Positions 38,789 through 47,406 of a stretch of 64,000 nt of DNA are shown here, one piece after another (positions within the stretch are counted from its first letter, which is position 1; every line of letters starts with the position of its first letter). A program made the translations under genes and the position numbers. Source of the stretch: Shewanella sp. VB17 (GTDB lineage Bacteria; Pseudomonadota; Gammaproteobacteria; Enterobacterales; Shewanellaceae); the NCBI RefSeq assembly GCF_013248905.1, contig NZ_JABRVS010000001.1, forward strand, positions 4,588,001-4,652,000, read 5' to 3'. The notes under the pieces are model-generated. The model had not been told where the DNA came from. It did no database searches and was given only the letters and a program-made list of their open reading frames with translations.

Positions 38789-38959
38789 CTAAGAGGTGAC
38801 TATCAAGTGCTCACTACACCCAGTCGGGCTCAGTATCGGCCCTTGTCTTGAACGAGCTTTGCTTGATAGTCGATACCATTAACATTATCAGACGCATGAT
38901 ATTATCTCTGCCGTTTGGCCGCTTTGTGCTTGATAACGTGTTTGTTTTTTTTAATAATA

Positions 38960-39928
38960 TCACATCAGCCTTGCCAGTTTATGTGCTGTCGCTACCGTGG
39001 CCTTATTAAAGCCTATTCGCGTTTTTAATTGAGTTATCCATTGGTTGAGTGCGTCATCTTTTTTGTGTGCATGACTAACAACGGTTCTCGCACCGTGGAT
39101 GAGTTGTTTCCGTAAATAGCTGTCACCACGCTTAGTAATACCATAAATCTGGCTTTTATTTCCTGAGGCATATTGCCTCGGTGTTAGCCCAAGCCAGACA
39201 GCGAGTTCTTTAGGGCCATTAAAAGCCTGGCCTTTGTCGATACAAGCTTCAAAAGCGGAGGCTATTACATGACCAATACCCGGTATGCTGAGCAGTATCG
39301 GTCCTGTTTCGGTTTGCTCTACCTTCTGTTTTATCAACTTATTGAGGTCTTTGAGTTGCTTAGTTATTTGCAAGTATTCATCATAAACTTGGTTGAGGAG
39401 ATATCTGAGTAAAGGTCTCTGCTCACTGTCATTGATAATATCCCAGATGTTTTGTTCAAAAGCGGTAAAACCTTGTGGGAAAACAAAGCCAAAATCAACC
39501 AATAACCCTCGAATTTGATTGGTGCAAGCAATGCGCTGCTTGATTAACCGGTCTCTTATTCGGTGCATCATCAAGACCTCTTGCTGGGCCTCTGACTTAA
39601 TTGGCACAAAACGAATATTAGGTCTTGAACTTGCTTCAAAGATAGCTAATGCATCGTTACTGTCATTTTTATTCCCGCGAACAAATGGGGTAACATGTTG
39701 AGCGGGTATCAACTTAACGTTATGACCAAATTGTAAACCGACACGGCCCCAATAGTGTGATGAATAACAGGCCTCCATAACCACAGTGCAAGCAGGCGTG
39801 TTGCATAACAGCTCTTTAAGCTGATTTCTGTTCAGCCGTTTGTTATAGACTTTCTTAGCATCTGCAGTCATTCCAAGTACTTGGAATACATTCTTTGCAA
39901 GATCGATAGCAATAGTGGTAACTTTCAT
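38960..39928 (-). CDS. IS110 family DEDD transposase (IS1111 group)
   Basis: A 322-residue recombinase. The N-terminal RuvC-like DEDD domain shows Asp in AIDLAKNVFQV, Glu in VVMEACYSSH and the DSNDALAI pair. The C-terminal Tnp20-like part has SIPGIGHVIASAF, WLGLTPRQYASGNK and HGARTVV, where the conserved Ser is expected. These enzymes use a structured RNA from the element's non-coding end to choose target and donor sites. Here that end is split by an IS5-type insertion, so the enzyme may lack its guide (inference). The ORF itself is intact. Confidence 0.92.
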   Translation of the reverse strand: MKVTTIAIDLAKNVFQVLGMTADAKKVYNKRLNRNQLKELLCNTPACTVVMEACYSSHYWGRVGLQFGHNVKLIPAQHVTPFVRGNKNDSNDALAIFEASSRPNIRFVPIKSEAQQEVLMMHRIRDRLIKQRIACTNQIRGLLVDFGFVFPQGFTAFEQNIWDIINDSEQRPLLRYLLNQVYDEYLQITKQLKDLNKLIKQKVEQTETGPILLSIPGIGHVIASAFEACIDKGQAFNGPKELAVWLGLTPRQYASGNKSQIYGITKRGDSYLRKQLIHGARTVVSHAHKKDDALNQWITQLKTRIGFNKATVATAHKLARLM

Positions 39929-40078
39929 AGTGGACGCTCCTTAATGTAACTGAATGGTCGACATCAGTTTGGCGCATTGACGCCGAATTAGGGAGCGTCC
40001 ATCTCATCAGCCATCGTTAATTGCACTTCCTATAGCTGTGACTAAAATTTAATCATGGTGATGTGATTGGAGTGAGTT

Positions 40079-41056
40079 ATGCCTCGCCCTAGAAGAACGC
40101 TAATCAGTATCGAAGACACGCCTTATTATCATTGTTGTAGCCGTGTCGTGCGCCGCGCATATCTCTGTGGTGATGATAAGTACACAGGGAAAAACTATGA
40201 CCATCGACGTGGTTGGGTTGAGGCGCAAGTGCTTAAATTATCTGACGTCTTTGCGATTGATGTGGCTGCCTATGCGGTGATGAGTAATCATTTGCATATT
40301 GTGTTATATATCGATTTAGATAAAGCCAATGTCTGGTCAGATAGGGAGGTGGTAGAACAATGGCATCAATGCTTTAACGGCACAGCACTCACACAAAAAT
40401 TTGCTCGAGGTGAAGTGATTGATGAGCACCAAGTGAGTCAGTTAAAACATCTTATTGCGACTTACCGCTCACGGCTGAGTGATATTAGCTGGTTTATGCG
40501 ATGCCTTAATGAGCCGATTGCTAGGCAAGCCAACTTTGAAGATAACTGCACGGGTCATTTCTGGGAAGGACGGTTTAAATCTCAAGCGCTTTTGGATGAA
40601 GCGGCAGTGCTGGCTTGTATGGCCTACGTTGAACTTAATCCTATTCGGGCTAAGATGGCCAATACGCCAGAGAATTCAGACTACACCAGCCTTCAATTGC
40701 GAGTCAACGCGGCAATCAATGGAAAGCAGCCTACCAGATTACTTCCCTTTATTGGGAATGAACGACTTAATCAACCCAAAGGCATAAACTTCGCGCTGAA
40801 AGACTATCTTGAATTAATTGATGAAACAGGTCGTATTATTCGAGATGATAAACGCGGGGCAATCTCAGCCAATGCAGATAAGATATTAACGAGGTTAAAC
40901 ATTCCTGCTGAAAATTGGCTCAAAATCACCACAGAGTTTGGGCACCTATTTCATGGGCCAGTAGGGACACTGCAAGAGCTAAGTCGCTACTGTGAACACT
41001 TAAATAAAAGACGACGGCATTTTTCTACGAGTTGTGAGTATCTGAAAGTAGGCTAG
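40079..41056 (+). CDS. REP-associated-type Y1 transposase (IS200-like HUH enzyme)
   Basis: A 325-residue Y1_Tnp protein. The HUH motif is in SNHLHIVLY; the typical start TPYYHCCSRVVRRAYLCG, FWEGRFKSQALLDE and the conserved YVELNPIRAKMA are all present. This is a long RAYT-like form common in Shewanella and Vibrio. Such enzymes nick and join single-stranded palindromic DNA and often mobilise small repeats. It lies 76 bases right of the IS1111 end. Copies of repeat D lie on both sides at a distance. No obvious REP pair hugs the gene. Confidence 0.88.
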   Translation: MPRPRRTLISIEDTPYYHCCSRVVRRAYLCGDDKYTGKNYDHRRGWVEAQVLKLSDVFAIDVAAYAVMSNHLHIVLYIDLDKANVWSDREVVEQWHQCFNGTALTQKFARGEVIDEHQVSQLKHLIATYRSRLSDISWFMRCLNEPIARQANFEDNCTGHFWEGRFKSQALLDEAAVLACMAYVELNPIRAKMANTPENSDYTSLQLRVNAAINGKQPTRLLPFIGNERLNQPKGINFALKDYLELIDETGRIIRDDKRGAISANADKILTRLNIPAENWLKITTEFGHLFHGPVGTLQELSRYCEHLNKRRRHFSTSCEYLKVG

Positions 41057-41208
41057 GCGCTGGATTTACGTAATTAGTGCAACAGAGCTCTAATATACCT
41101 CCAATAGAATCTTCCTCAGTTTATCAACAGAGCAAATACTCCTTGCCTGAAAATCAACTTTTTACGACAAAAAGCATCATTTTGTTAAGAGCACTCGGTT
41201 ATATGAGC

Positions 41209-41456
41209 TTAACATTCCTTCCTTTCATGAGTTGATATTTGCAGAACGTTGAAGGCTCGCGGGGATGTCGGTATGTTATTGATTAATAATGGCTGGCTAT
41301 GATTTTTATGGCTATGATTTTTATGACGTGCTTCAGTCAATTTTTCTACGGCAGCGGCGATTTTATCCTGCTGCCCCACCACATCAAGGCCATCTTGGCG
41401 GTATCCGCCTGATTGAACTCCCCTGCTAACCGACCGATGAAGGCCAGTGTTATGAG
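41209..41456 (-). other. Gene fragment with 15-bp tandem duplication
   Basis: The minus strand contains a protein-like stretch (GYRQDGLDVVGQQDKIAAAV) without a convincing start. It includes a tandem duplication of GGCTATGATTTTTAT (41295-41309, 41310-41324) encoding a repeated KNHS. I cannot assign a family. It may be the decayed end of a gene or part of the cassette behind the lipoprotein ORF. Confidence 0.3.
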
Positions 41457-41804
41457 TTAACAATTCTCAACAAAGGCAGCTAAATCAAGACAGGCATAGT
41501 TAATTGATAAAGTTATGCCTGTCCCATCTCTTTTGTTATCCCACCTTTTCCCCTTTGGGGGCGAGGGTAGACTATAATCATTTTCTAATATTGATTCATC
41601 CGAAATTTTATACCCTTTATCAATGTTCTCTTTAGCACAAAGATACAAAATATAGTTTACTGAATCCTGCGCACCATACGGATGAAATTTGAAATCAGCG
41701 GAGCAATATCCAACAATATTTCGATCTCTGCTTAACACATCAAGTCTTCCTTCAGCGCACCCGATTAAAAGTGGGAGTAAAGATACCAAGCCATAATGCT
41801 TCAT
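41457..41804 (-). CDS. Small predicted lipoprotein
   Basis: A 115-residue protein starting MKHYGLVSLLPLLIGC, a short signal peptide with lipobox LIGC, so Cys16 would be lipidated. The start at 41804 is chosen because AAGGAAATAGC lies just before it. It is directly behind a candidate attC site (41820-41908), as for a cassette gene. The last 30 residues overlap repeat D copy 2, so the C-terminus may have been replaced by mobile DNA. No family recognised. Confidence 0.5.
   Translation of the reverse strand: MKHYGLVSLLPLLIGCAEGRLDVLSRDRNIVGYCSADFKFHPYGAQDSVNYILYLCAKENIDKGYKISDESILENDYSLPSPPKGKRWDNKRDGTGITLSINYACLDLAAFVENC
41507..41540. repeat. Repeat D, copy 2
   Basis: Thirty-four bases matching 36139-36171 apart from one substitution and one added T. 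It lies inside the 3' end of the small lipoprotein ORF. Confidence 0.7.
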
Positions 41805-41819
41805 GCTATTTCCTTTTTT

Positions 41820-41908
41820 ACATAATGCCACGATAAGAATCGGTTAATAATCAACCGGAATGTTTAGCAAAGCAGAGCTCCATCCACAGCGATTTGATTA
41901 TGTTGAAT
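41820..41908 (-). other. Candidate attC-like site (degenerate)
   Basis: Minus-strand ATTCAAC (fits RYYYAAC) at 41902-41908 and GGC-ATTATGT at 41820-41829 (GTTRRRY with first base changed). The site is 89 bases long and its R' side lies 16 bases before the next start codon, the normal place in an integron cassette. Confidence 0.4.
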
Positions 41909-41919
41909 AGCTTATGATG

Positions 41920-42717
41920 TTAATATGGGGCACATTTTTCTTCATAATGTTCATCATTAAAATTGTATATTATCTGAGGGATATTTATGTTCATATTGTT
42001 ATCAATTAAAACTTGCAATAGACGGCCTCTTTCACTCCAACATAAGTAACCATTAATTATTTCACACCATTCCCAATCTTCCAATGAGACAGTCTCTGTA
42101 AAAGTCTCTGTTACTGTTACAATTTTATGATTCTCCCAAAAACGTCCTTTACCTTCTAAACAACGATCACCAGTTGAATCAACCACCTTAATTAAACTAG
42201 CCTCGTTATTCAACTGTTTCATATAAGTTGATAGGCCTTTACTTGAACTATCGAGCAACCACCCATCATTTATTAACCTTGCTTCGTAAATGCCATGCTT
42301 TAAAATTTGAGCATTCCTAGGAGTAGACTTTAATTCGTTACTTATAAACTTGCTATAACTATCACTACCGTCAAGCAGCATATACTGTTTATTATTTACA
42401 AATAAACCACCACCCCAACCTCCAACATTTCGCCAAAAAGATATAGCTTTAATCCAAGGAGAATATGAAATAACCGTGTACCCTTCTCCCTTCTTATTAG
42501 CTGAATAAATGAAATATTTTCCATCAGGTGATATGTCACTAAAATATTCGTAAATACGGCCTTTTAGCCATTGGCTCAGTGAAATTTTATTTGTTTTAAC
42601 GTTCCAACCGTACACCGCTACTTTTGATGCAGAAGCACGCCGAATAACAAGAGCATTTTCACTATTAGAAGGAACTAGAACAAAAACCCTCGGAGGGAAT
42701 GCTTCAAATTTACTCAT
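41920..42717 (-). CDS. Hypothetical protein, beta-propeller-like
   Basis: A 265-residue soluble protein, family not recognised. Short repeated beta-like segments such as ISPDGKYFIYSANKKGEGY recall WD40/TolB-type propeller blades, so a partial propeller is possible. No signal peptide. ATG at 42717 follows GAAAGGTAG. Its start is 39 bases behind a candidate attC site and another lies behind its stop, so it fits the cassette pattern of this stretch. Base composition is more AT-rich than the housekeeping genes (visual impression). Confidence 0.6.
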   Translation of the reverse strand: MSKFEAFPPRVFVLVPSNSENALVIRRASASKVAVYGWNVKTNKISLSQWLKGRIYEYFSDISPDGKYFIYSANKKGEGYTVISYSPWIKAISFWRNVGGWGGGLFVNNKQYMLLDGSDSYSKFISNELKSTPRNAQILKHGIYEARLINDGWLLDSSSKGLSTYMKQLNNEASLIKVVDSTGDRCLEGKGRFWENHKIVTVTETFTETVSLEDWEWCEIINGYLCWSERGRLLQVLIDNNMNINIPQIIYNFNDEHYEEKCAPY

Positions 42718-42755
42718 CGAATAATACTACCTTTCTAGGAAAAAACATAATGTTC

Positions 42756-42862
42756 TGCTAACAGACTAAATATAATCAGTTAGAATAATTGATGAAGAAG
42801 TGAAAACCAACTGCTATGAGTCCTTTTGAATGACTTACTTGAGCCAATAAACTTTTAAGCAC
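42756..42862 (-). other. Candidate attC-like site (weak)
   Basis: The minus-strand segment resembles the attC at 43643-43742 along its length (shared TTCATC...TTATT.TAAC...TTTAGT pattern) but the R' box reads GTTAGCA and no clean R'' is found. Position before a start codon supports it. The rest of the gap 42863-43171 shows nothing. Confidence 0.3.
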
Positions 42863-43171
42863 AAAATGATTATCATGCGTTGCAATAATTTTGGATTTGG
42901 GATGACTTTTTTATCTTTTGTACTAGCTAGAGGCCCAAAACCATATCGCTCAACTCCAACCTATCGATATAGTTAGGTTAAATGTATATTTTTGACGCCA
43001 TAATCGTTAGTTAGCTACTCTTACTTTTGATTCCATCCTTAACAGGAATGACTCACTCAGGCATTGGACAATGATGAAAAAATAATAATACTGAAATTTG
43101 ATACAGACTCTCCTGCTCTGCTATTAAAAAGGACAATTTATCACTAGCTCAGGTTTGTTCAACACTTATAA

Positions 43172-43621
43172 TTAAGCAACATTTAGCACCATGATAGTTT
43201 CATCAAACTCATCTTGCTCAACAACACTAAAATCAAAGCGTTCAAAGAAGCCTTTCATTACATCATGTCCTTCAACGTAGCATATTGAAATAGCTTTATA
43301 AGCTTCTCGTAATTTGATTTCATCGAGAGCTAACTTAATCGCTTTCGTACCATAACCTTTCCCCTGATGCTGTACATAAATCATAAATTGGTCAATATAA
43401 ATTTCATTTGGCTTATCATTTTCATCATTAGGAAAGTACTGAATAAAGCCAACGGGGTCTTCATTAGAATAGATTGCTCGATTAACATAGTGTTCGTTAA
43501 ATTTAGAACCTGCGATTGATTCGGCATTTAAAGCGACAAACTCTTCTTGCTCTTTTGTAATTTCTAGTAAGATAATATCTTTCCAATTATCTTTAGTTAC
43601 TTCTCGTAAACTAATTGCCAT
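43172..43621 (-). CDS. GNAT family N-acetyltransferase
   Basis: A 149-residue acetyltransferase. The acetyl-CoA binding motif A reads YVQHQGKGYGTKAIKLA (Q-G-K-G-Y-G); the following FFERFDFSVVEQDE fits motif B. ATG at 43621 is chosen over an upstream GTG because AAGGAG lies at 13 bases and the upstream GTG lies inside the attC R' box. It has the classic cassette form: R' box, SD, ATG within 25 bases. GNAT enzymes are frequent integron cargo. Substrate unknown; an aminoglycoside-type drug is only one possibility. Confidence 0.85.
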   Translation of the reverse strand: MAISLREVTKDNWKDIILLEITKEQEEFVALNAESIAGSKFNEHYVNRAIYSNEDPVGFIQYFPNDENDKPNEIYIDQFMIYVQHQGKGYGTKAIKLALDEIKLREAYKAISICYVEGHDVMKGFFERFDFSVVEQDEFDETIMVLNVA

Positions 43622-43642
43622 AGCTAAATAATACTCCTTGTT

Positions 43643-43742
43643 ACCTAACGCCACACTAAGAAAGAAATAATTGCTGGTTAAAATAAGCGATGAAGGAGCA
43701 AAAGCTCACTGTTATTTGCCCTGCTTGAGTGGCTTGTTGAAC
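43643..43742 (-). other. Candidate integron attC site
   Basis: On the minus strand GTTCAAC (R'', RYYYAAC) is followed by AAGCCACT, and 100 bases later AGTGTGGC leads into GTTAGGT (R', GTTRRRY). The two ends are complementary apart from a single extra base in the left arm, the normal attC arrangement. It lies between the stop of one small gene and the start of the next. Confidence 0.65.
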
Positions 43743-43758
43743 GAAGCCACTGTATAGC

Positions 43759-44244
43759 TTAATTACGTTTTGAAAGTTCCATTATCCAATTGGTTTCCCA
43801 ACTTTCACCATCATCTTTAGAAAATGCTTGCTCCCATACAGGAAAATCTGGGTTATCTAAAATCCAAGTAAACCTTATCTTTACTGGTACACCACTATAT
43901 TCTTCATTTGCATAAAAAAGACCTTTTCCATTTACAAATTCGCCTAAAACTGGTTTATCAATTACATCTGGCATCCGCCCGTCAAGCCACCAGATAGCCC
44001 ATTTTTTAGAATTTTCATTATATGAGCGAATTGCTTTTGCTCGAAATGAAGATTCTGGAAAATCAATAATATGATCTTCTATATTTCCATTACCACCGAG
44101 AGTTTTAATGGCTGATGACACTCCTGAAAATTCAACCCACTCATCGCTACCATTTAGAATATCTTTTAATCGTTTGTGTTTTATGTCCCAATTGCCAACT
44201 ATAAAGTCAAAATCACTTGATGAAGATGCTAATTCTGATACCAC
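43759..44244 (-). CDS. DUF1579-like small protein
   Basis: A 161-residue protein whose opening DFDFIVGNWDIKHKRL and later GKGLFYANEEYSG and WEQAFSKDDGESWETNWIMEL resemble DUF1579-type calycin-like beta proteins. No signal peptide. GTG at 44244 is used with AAGGAA upstream. The attC site begins 16 bases after its stop codon. The 44245-44379 gap behind its start contains AAGCCACTG, reminiscent of an attC left arm, but no full site. Function unknown; such proteins are frequent cassette cargo. Confidence 0.6.
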   Translation of the reverse strand: MVSELASSSSDFDFIVGNWDIKHKRLKDILNGSDEWVEFSGVSSAIKTLGGNGNIEDHIIDFPESSFRAKAIRSYNENSKKWAIWWLDGRMPDVIDKPVLGEFVNGKGLFYANEEYSGVPVKIRFTWILDNPDFPVWEQAFSKDDGESWETNWIMELSKRN

Positions 44245-44379
44245 AATAATTCCTTATGTATTGGTTTACTTTATCGTTACGATAACACAAACAACTGTAT
44301 ATTTAAACAGTGGCTTATTTACAAATGAGCTAACACATAGTAATATAACCTAAATATAATAGCCTTCATTCGCAAGCCT

Positions 44380-45690
44380 CTATAATTCAACTCTTTCATA
44401 TTTTGTCCAAACAATGATATTGCCGAACAGGGGAACCACCCAAACGGACGTTTGTTGATCCTGATGAATCCGATAATAAAACAGCGCTTCATCACGAATA
44501 TTATCCTTCCTTATTTCTCGATACAAGTCCATAGCAGATGCACTCACCGTCTCAGGTTTAATGAGGTTTTTTTGAGTTAACTTTACATGAAAAACATCCA
44601 CCTCTAGCTTATCAAACATTCCTTTATATTGCTCAAACTGCCCACGTATTTGATATTTAATCGGTGTTGTTAAACAATCCTCGTCTGTCATACAGGTAGA
44701 AGAGTAAAATTGCCCATTACTTTCCCCTTCGTAAACCAAAGATATTCCCAGATCAGCACGAACTAACAGCTCATTAGCGACAGGGAAATAAATGTCGCCA
44801 TAGTAATGGTGTTCAACGAATTCAGGCTCTACATCTGTTTTTTGCCCTTGATTTTCAAATGTTACATTCGGTGGTATTAACACTCTATTGTAGCGGATCC
44901 TATTTTCCATTTTTTGACTTAATTCAATGAATTTACTCATGTCTAAAGCAGCCGGATCCGAATTAATTGCCGCCAGATTAATCATTTGATCAGCAATACA
45001 ATGTCCCTCATTATTGGTTGGGCAACTAGCAAAAGAATAATGCTGTCCATCAGTAAATGCGAAAGCATCAAAACGGTCAATGGCAGGAATAGAATTGGTC
45101 TCGGGAGCTATTTTTTTTTGCCACATGAAAGGATCCAGTTTATCCACCCCTTTAGGGTAAACAAGCACTGCATTCTCATGGGTGCCTCCTATATTAAGAG
45201 AGATCGTTTTATCTGCACGCCATTTACTCACCTCTTGCTTAACAGCAAAATAATCGCTGTTAAGCCAGCCAAACATAATGAGTAAGATAACCACAAATAT
45301 CCCACAGGCTTTAGCCATTAATGGTACTGCAGTAATGGGCTTTTTTATCGCTCCCCACTTGTTTTTAGCCGCCACCTTTACATCAACATTCACTGAGAGA
45401 TGCAGTTGATACCCACGTCTAGCGATGGTTTTGAGTTGCACTTCGGGATAAGGTTCTAACTTCTTTCTGAGAGTACTGATACACTGAGTCAAGGAAGTTA
45501 ACGCTACAACACGATCAGGCCATCCAACCTGCAAGAGTTCGTCTTTATCACAAATGGCATCAGGCGTTGAGAGTAGCCTAGATAGTAAGGCAGATTCAGA
45601 AAAAGTGAGCTCTATTCTGGTGCTATTAACATGATCAACAAGATGGTTAGCTTCACAATTTAATGTCAAGTAAGGTGTCACTTCTAACAA
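44380..45690 (-). CDS. ToxR/CadC-like transmembrane transcription regulator
   Basis: A 436-residue protein with an N-terminal OmpR-type winged helix (about residues 10-105; LSRLLSTPDAICDKDELL, TLRKKLEPYPEVQLKTIARRGYQL). A single membrane helix follows (about 130-150, ACGIFVVILLIMFGWL), then a large periplasmic domain with two Cys pairs (SCPTNNEGHC and STCMTDEDC). This is the ToxR/CadC layout: DNA binding inside, sensing outside. The regulated genes are not obvious; it may belong to the native chromosome rather than the cassette group. Gap 45691-46102 is AT-rich with no gene. Confidence 0.85.
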   Translation of the reverse strand: MLEVTPYLTLNCEANHLVDHVNSTRIELTFSESALLSRLLSTPDAICDKDELLQVGWPDRVVALTSLTQCISTLRKKLEPYPEVQLKTIARRGYQLHLSVNVDVKVAAKNKWGAIKKPITAVPLMAKACGIFVVILLIMFGWLNSDYFAVKQEVSKWRADKTISLNIGGTHENAVLVYPKGVDKLDPFMWQKKIAPETNSIPAIDRFDAFAFTDGQHYSFASCPTNNEGHCIADQMINLAAINSDPAALDMSKFIELSQKMENRIRYNRVLIPPNVTFENQGQKTDVEPEFVEHHYYGDIYFPVANELLVRADLGISLVYEGESNGQFYSSTCMTDEDCLTTPIKYQIRGQFEQYKGMFDKLEVDVFHVKLTQKNLIKPETVSASAMDLYREIRKDNIRDEALFYYRIHQDQQTSVWVVPLFGNIIVWTKYERVEL

Positions 45691-46102
45691 CGTATACCTC
45701 TTTTATCACCCTATGGTCTTTAATTGATATGATTAATCTTTTTTTAGGATTACATGCATTATATATTTCCCCAAATTTTACAATACTTTAACGGTTATTG
45801 AGCTGGGTAATGAATGAGTATAAAAGGGTACTCTAACAATGATATGTCTTCAATTAAAATATCATAAATAATGTTTCCATTAAAAACAATATCATAATAA
45901 ACAATGAGTTATGCATTTAACTTATACAACATATCTTAGAAAAAGAACCCGTTATCTTACCAAGATTAACACTTAAAAATAATCAATACACCGACAGTAT
46001 GGACAACCCTATATGACAAAGCATAACTTGGGTTTCTTTTAATCGGCGATTAAATTAGAATTGCCGCTATTCACATTCGAACTAAGACTTCAAGGCCTAT
46101 TC

Positions 46103-46681
46103 ATGAAACTTACAGCCCTCACTCAGCCACTTTTCGATCATCTTTATCGTGACATACTCCAGTTCCGTTCAACCTTTGATTTACCCAGTGAAGATGAAAC
46201 CACATTGGATGATAAAGCTGACACATTGCACACATCATTGGCCATTGAAGAGCTCACCGAACTTGCCGAAGCTGATACTCGTATCGAGCAAGCAGATGCC
46301 ATTGTTGACTCAGTTTACGTGCTTATGGGCCGTCTCGTTCACCTTGGCGCCTCACAGGTTAACGATCGCATTGAAATTAGCTACATTATAGATCTGCTGT
46401 TAAATGTCGCTAAAAACCGTGAAATTGATTTTTTAACTTGTTGGGATGAAGTACATTCAAGCAACATGAGTAAGGTATGCCGCAACGAAACTGAGCTTGC
46501 CGAAACGGTTGAGTTTTACGCTAAACAAGGTGTTGAAATTATAGGTAGCCAGCAAGGTGACTTTATCATTGCTAAGTGCGCAAAAGATGTCGATATGGCA
46601 GGTAAAGTGGTACGTCAAGGAAAAGTGCTCAAGTCCGTATATTATCGCCCAGCAGATTTAGCTAAATTAGTACAAGCTTAG
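46103..46681 (+). CDS. MazG-like nucleotide pyrophosphohydrolase
   Basis: A 192-residue all-helical NTP pyrophosphohydrolase of the MazG/PRA-PH superfamily. The metal-binding EExxE...ExxD pattern is visible in AIEELTELAEADTRIEQADAIVD. The C-terminal half repeats helical structure with KAKxG-like elements. It probably hydrolyses a non-canonical nucleoside triphosphate as a house-cleaning enzyme, or may be HisE-like (family knowledge). The start MKLTALTQPLF at 46103 is preferred over a 14-residue longer frame lacking an SD. Monocistronic. Confidence 0.8.
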   Translation: MKLTALTQPLFDHLYRDILQFRSTFDLPSEDETTLDDKADTLHTSLAIEELTELAEADTRIEQADAIVDSVYVLMGRLVHLGASQVNDRIEISYIIDLLLNVAKNREIDFLTCWDEVHSSNMSKVCRNETELAETVEFYAKQGVEIIGSQQGDFIIAKCAKDVDMAGKVVRQGKVLKSVYYRPADLAKLVQA

Positions 46682-46914
46682 GTCGTTCATTTTTGGGTGT
46701 ACTTATTTTTAAAGGCTTTACCGCCTAGAGTATGCTTTCTTTGTGTTATTGATTGCTGAGATCTAGCACCAAATACAGAGAAAGCACCTCATTTTATAGG
46801 GTTAAAATAGCTGGTTAAATTAAAAATTAACCCCCTAATCAGCTAATTTACATTTCATTTGATAGATAATCCCTATAATAAGCTTGGTAAAAGTCACCAA
46901 ATCTGAACGTAAGA

Positions 46915-47349
46915 TTAACTGTCAGCAAGTGATGGTTCAAACTTCTTCAACAAAAAGTATCGATGATGCCCTTTGGGAATGCCCTCCACCTTCCCTACAA
47001 CCTCATACCCAAGCTTTGCATAAAACCCTGGAGCCTGAAAAGAAAGGGTGTCTAGCTCAGCTGACATACAGCCTCGTTTCTTGGCCTCAACCTCGGCCTG
47101 CTCCATCAACCTACGACCAAGACCTGTTCCTCTGACTTTTTTATCTACCCACACAACGCTAATAAGGTAATGATTAAAAATAGTTTGTCCTGCGACTCCA
47201 CCAATCAGTTTACCATTTTCGTCATGAGCAACCACTGATAATGGTTTTGATTTTTCATCTCCCATCATCTCAGTGTTGTATTCGCGAACACCTGCGACGA
47301 GAGCATCGAAACTAACCTCATCAGTTGCATTAATAACGTTAATTTCCAT
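46915..47349 (-). CDS. GNAT family N-acetyltransferase
   Basis: A 144-residue acetyltransferase with motif A in KKVRGTGLGRRLMEQAE and the C-terminal FQAPGFYAKLGYEVVGKVEG (motif B), typical of GNAT. GGAGATAG precedes ATG. It is close to the map/ParD-like pair but separated by about 60 bases. Substrate unknown; protein N-termini, small amines or antibiotics are all possible. It is not preceded by an attC-like site. Confidence 0.85.
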   Translation of the reverse strand: MEINVINATDEVSFDALVAGVREYNTEMMGDEKSKPLSVVAHDENGKLIGGVAGQTIFNHYLISVVWVDKKVRGTGLGRRLMEQAEVEAKKRGCMSAELDTLSFQAPGFYAKLGYEVVGKVEGIPKGHHRYFLLKKFEPSLADS

Positions 47350-47406
47350 TTAACTATCTCCAAGATTATTACTTATTGAACTAACATCAGTTGCATTTAA
47401 TATGAG

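Larger units (their letters stand above)
37610..38875 (-). ncRNA. Candidate bridge-RNA region of the IS1111-type element, interrupted
   Basis: The non-coding end holds the motif CAGTCGGG...CCCTTGTCT twice, at 37647-37670 and 38821-38847. The second is enclosed by a perfect 10-bp stem GACTATCAAG (38798-38807) / CTTGATAGTC (38862-38871), the first by a shorter stem CCTACA / TGTAGG (37619-37624, 37683-37688). Two similar stem-loops would be about 110 bases apart before the IS5-type insertion between them. IS1111-type bridge RNAs come from this end (family knowledge). The RNA itself is an inference. Confidence 0.4.
37427..40002 (-). mobile_element. IS110 family (IS1111-type) insertion sequence, split by an IS5-type element
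   Basis: Perfect 12-bp inverted repeats ATGGACGCTCCC (37427-37438) and GGGAGCGTCCAT (39991-40002) enclose the DEDD transposase (38960-39928). Removing the IS5-type insert and its duplicated target leaves about 1.5 kb, the normal size. Subterminal inverted repeats and a long non-coding end downstream of the transposase (about 470 bp) are features of the IS1111 group. No target duplication is seen, as expected for this family. Confidence 0.82.

Noticed and set aside
44245..44379. Further attC site between the DUF1579-like gene and the regulator
   Set aside because: Only a left-arm-like AAGCCACTG is present; no matching R' box or stem.
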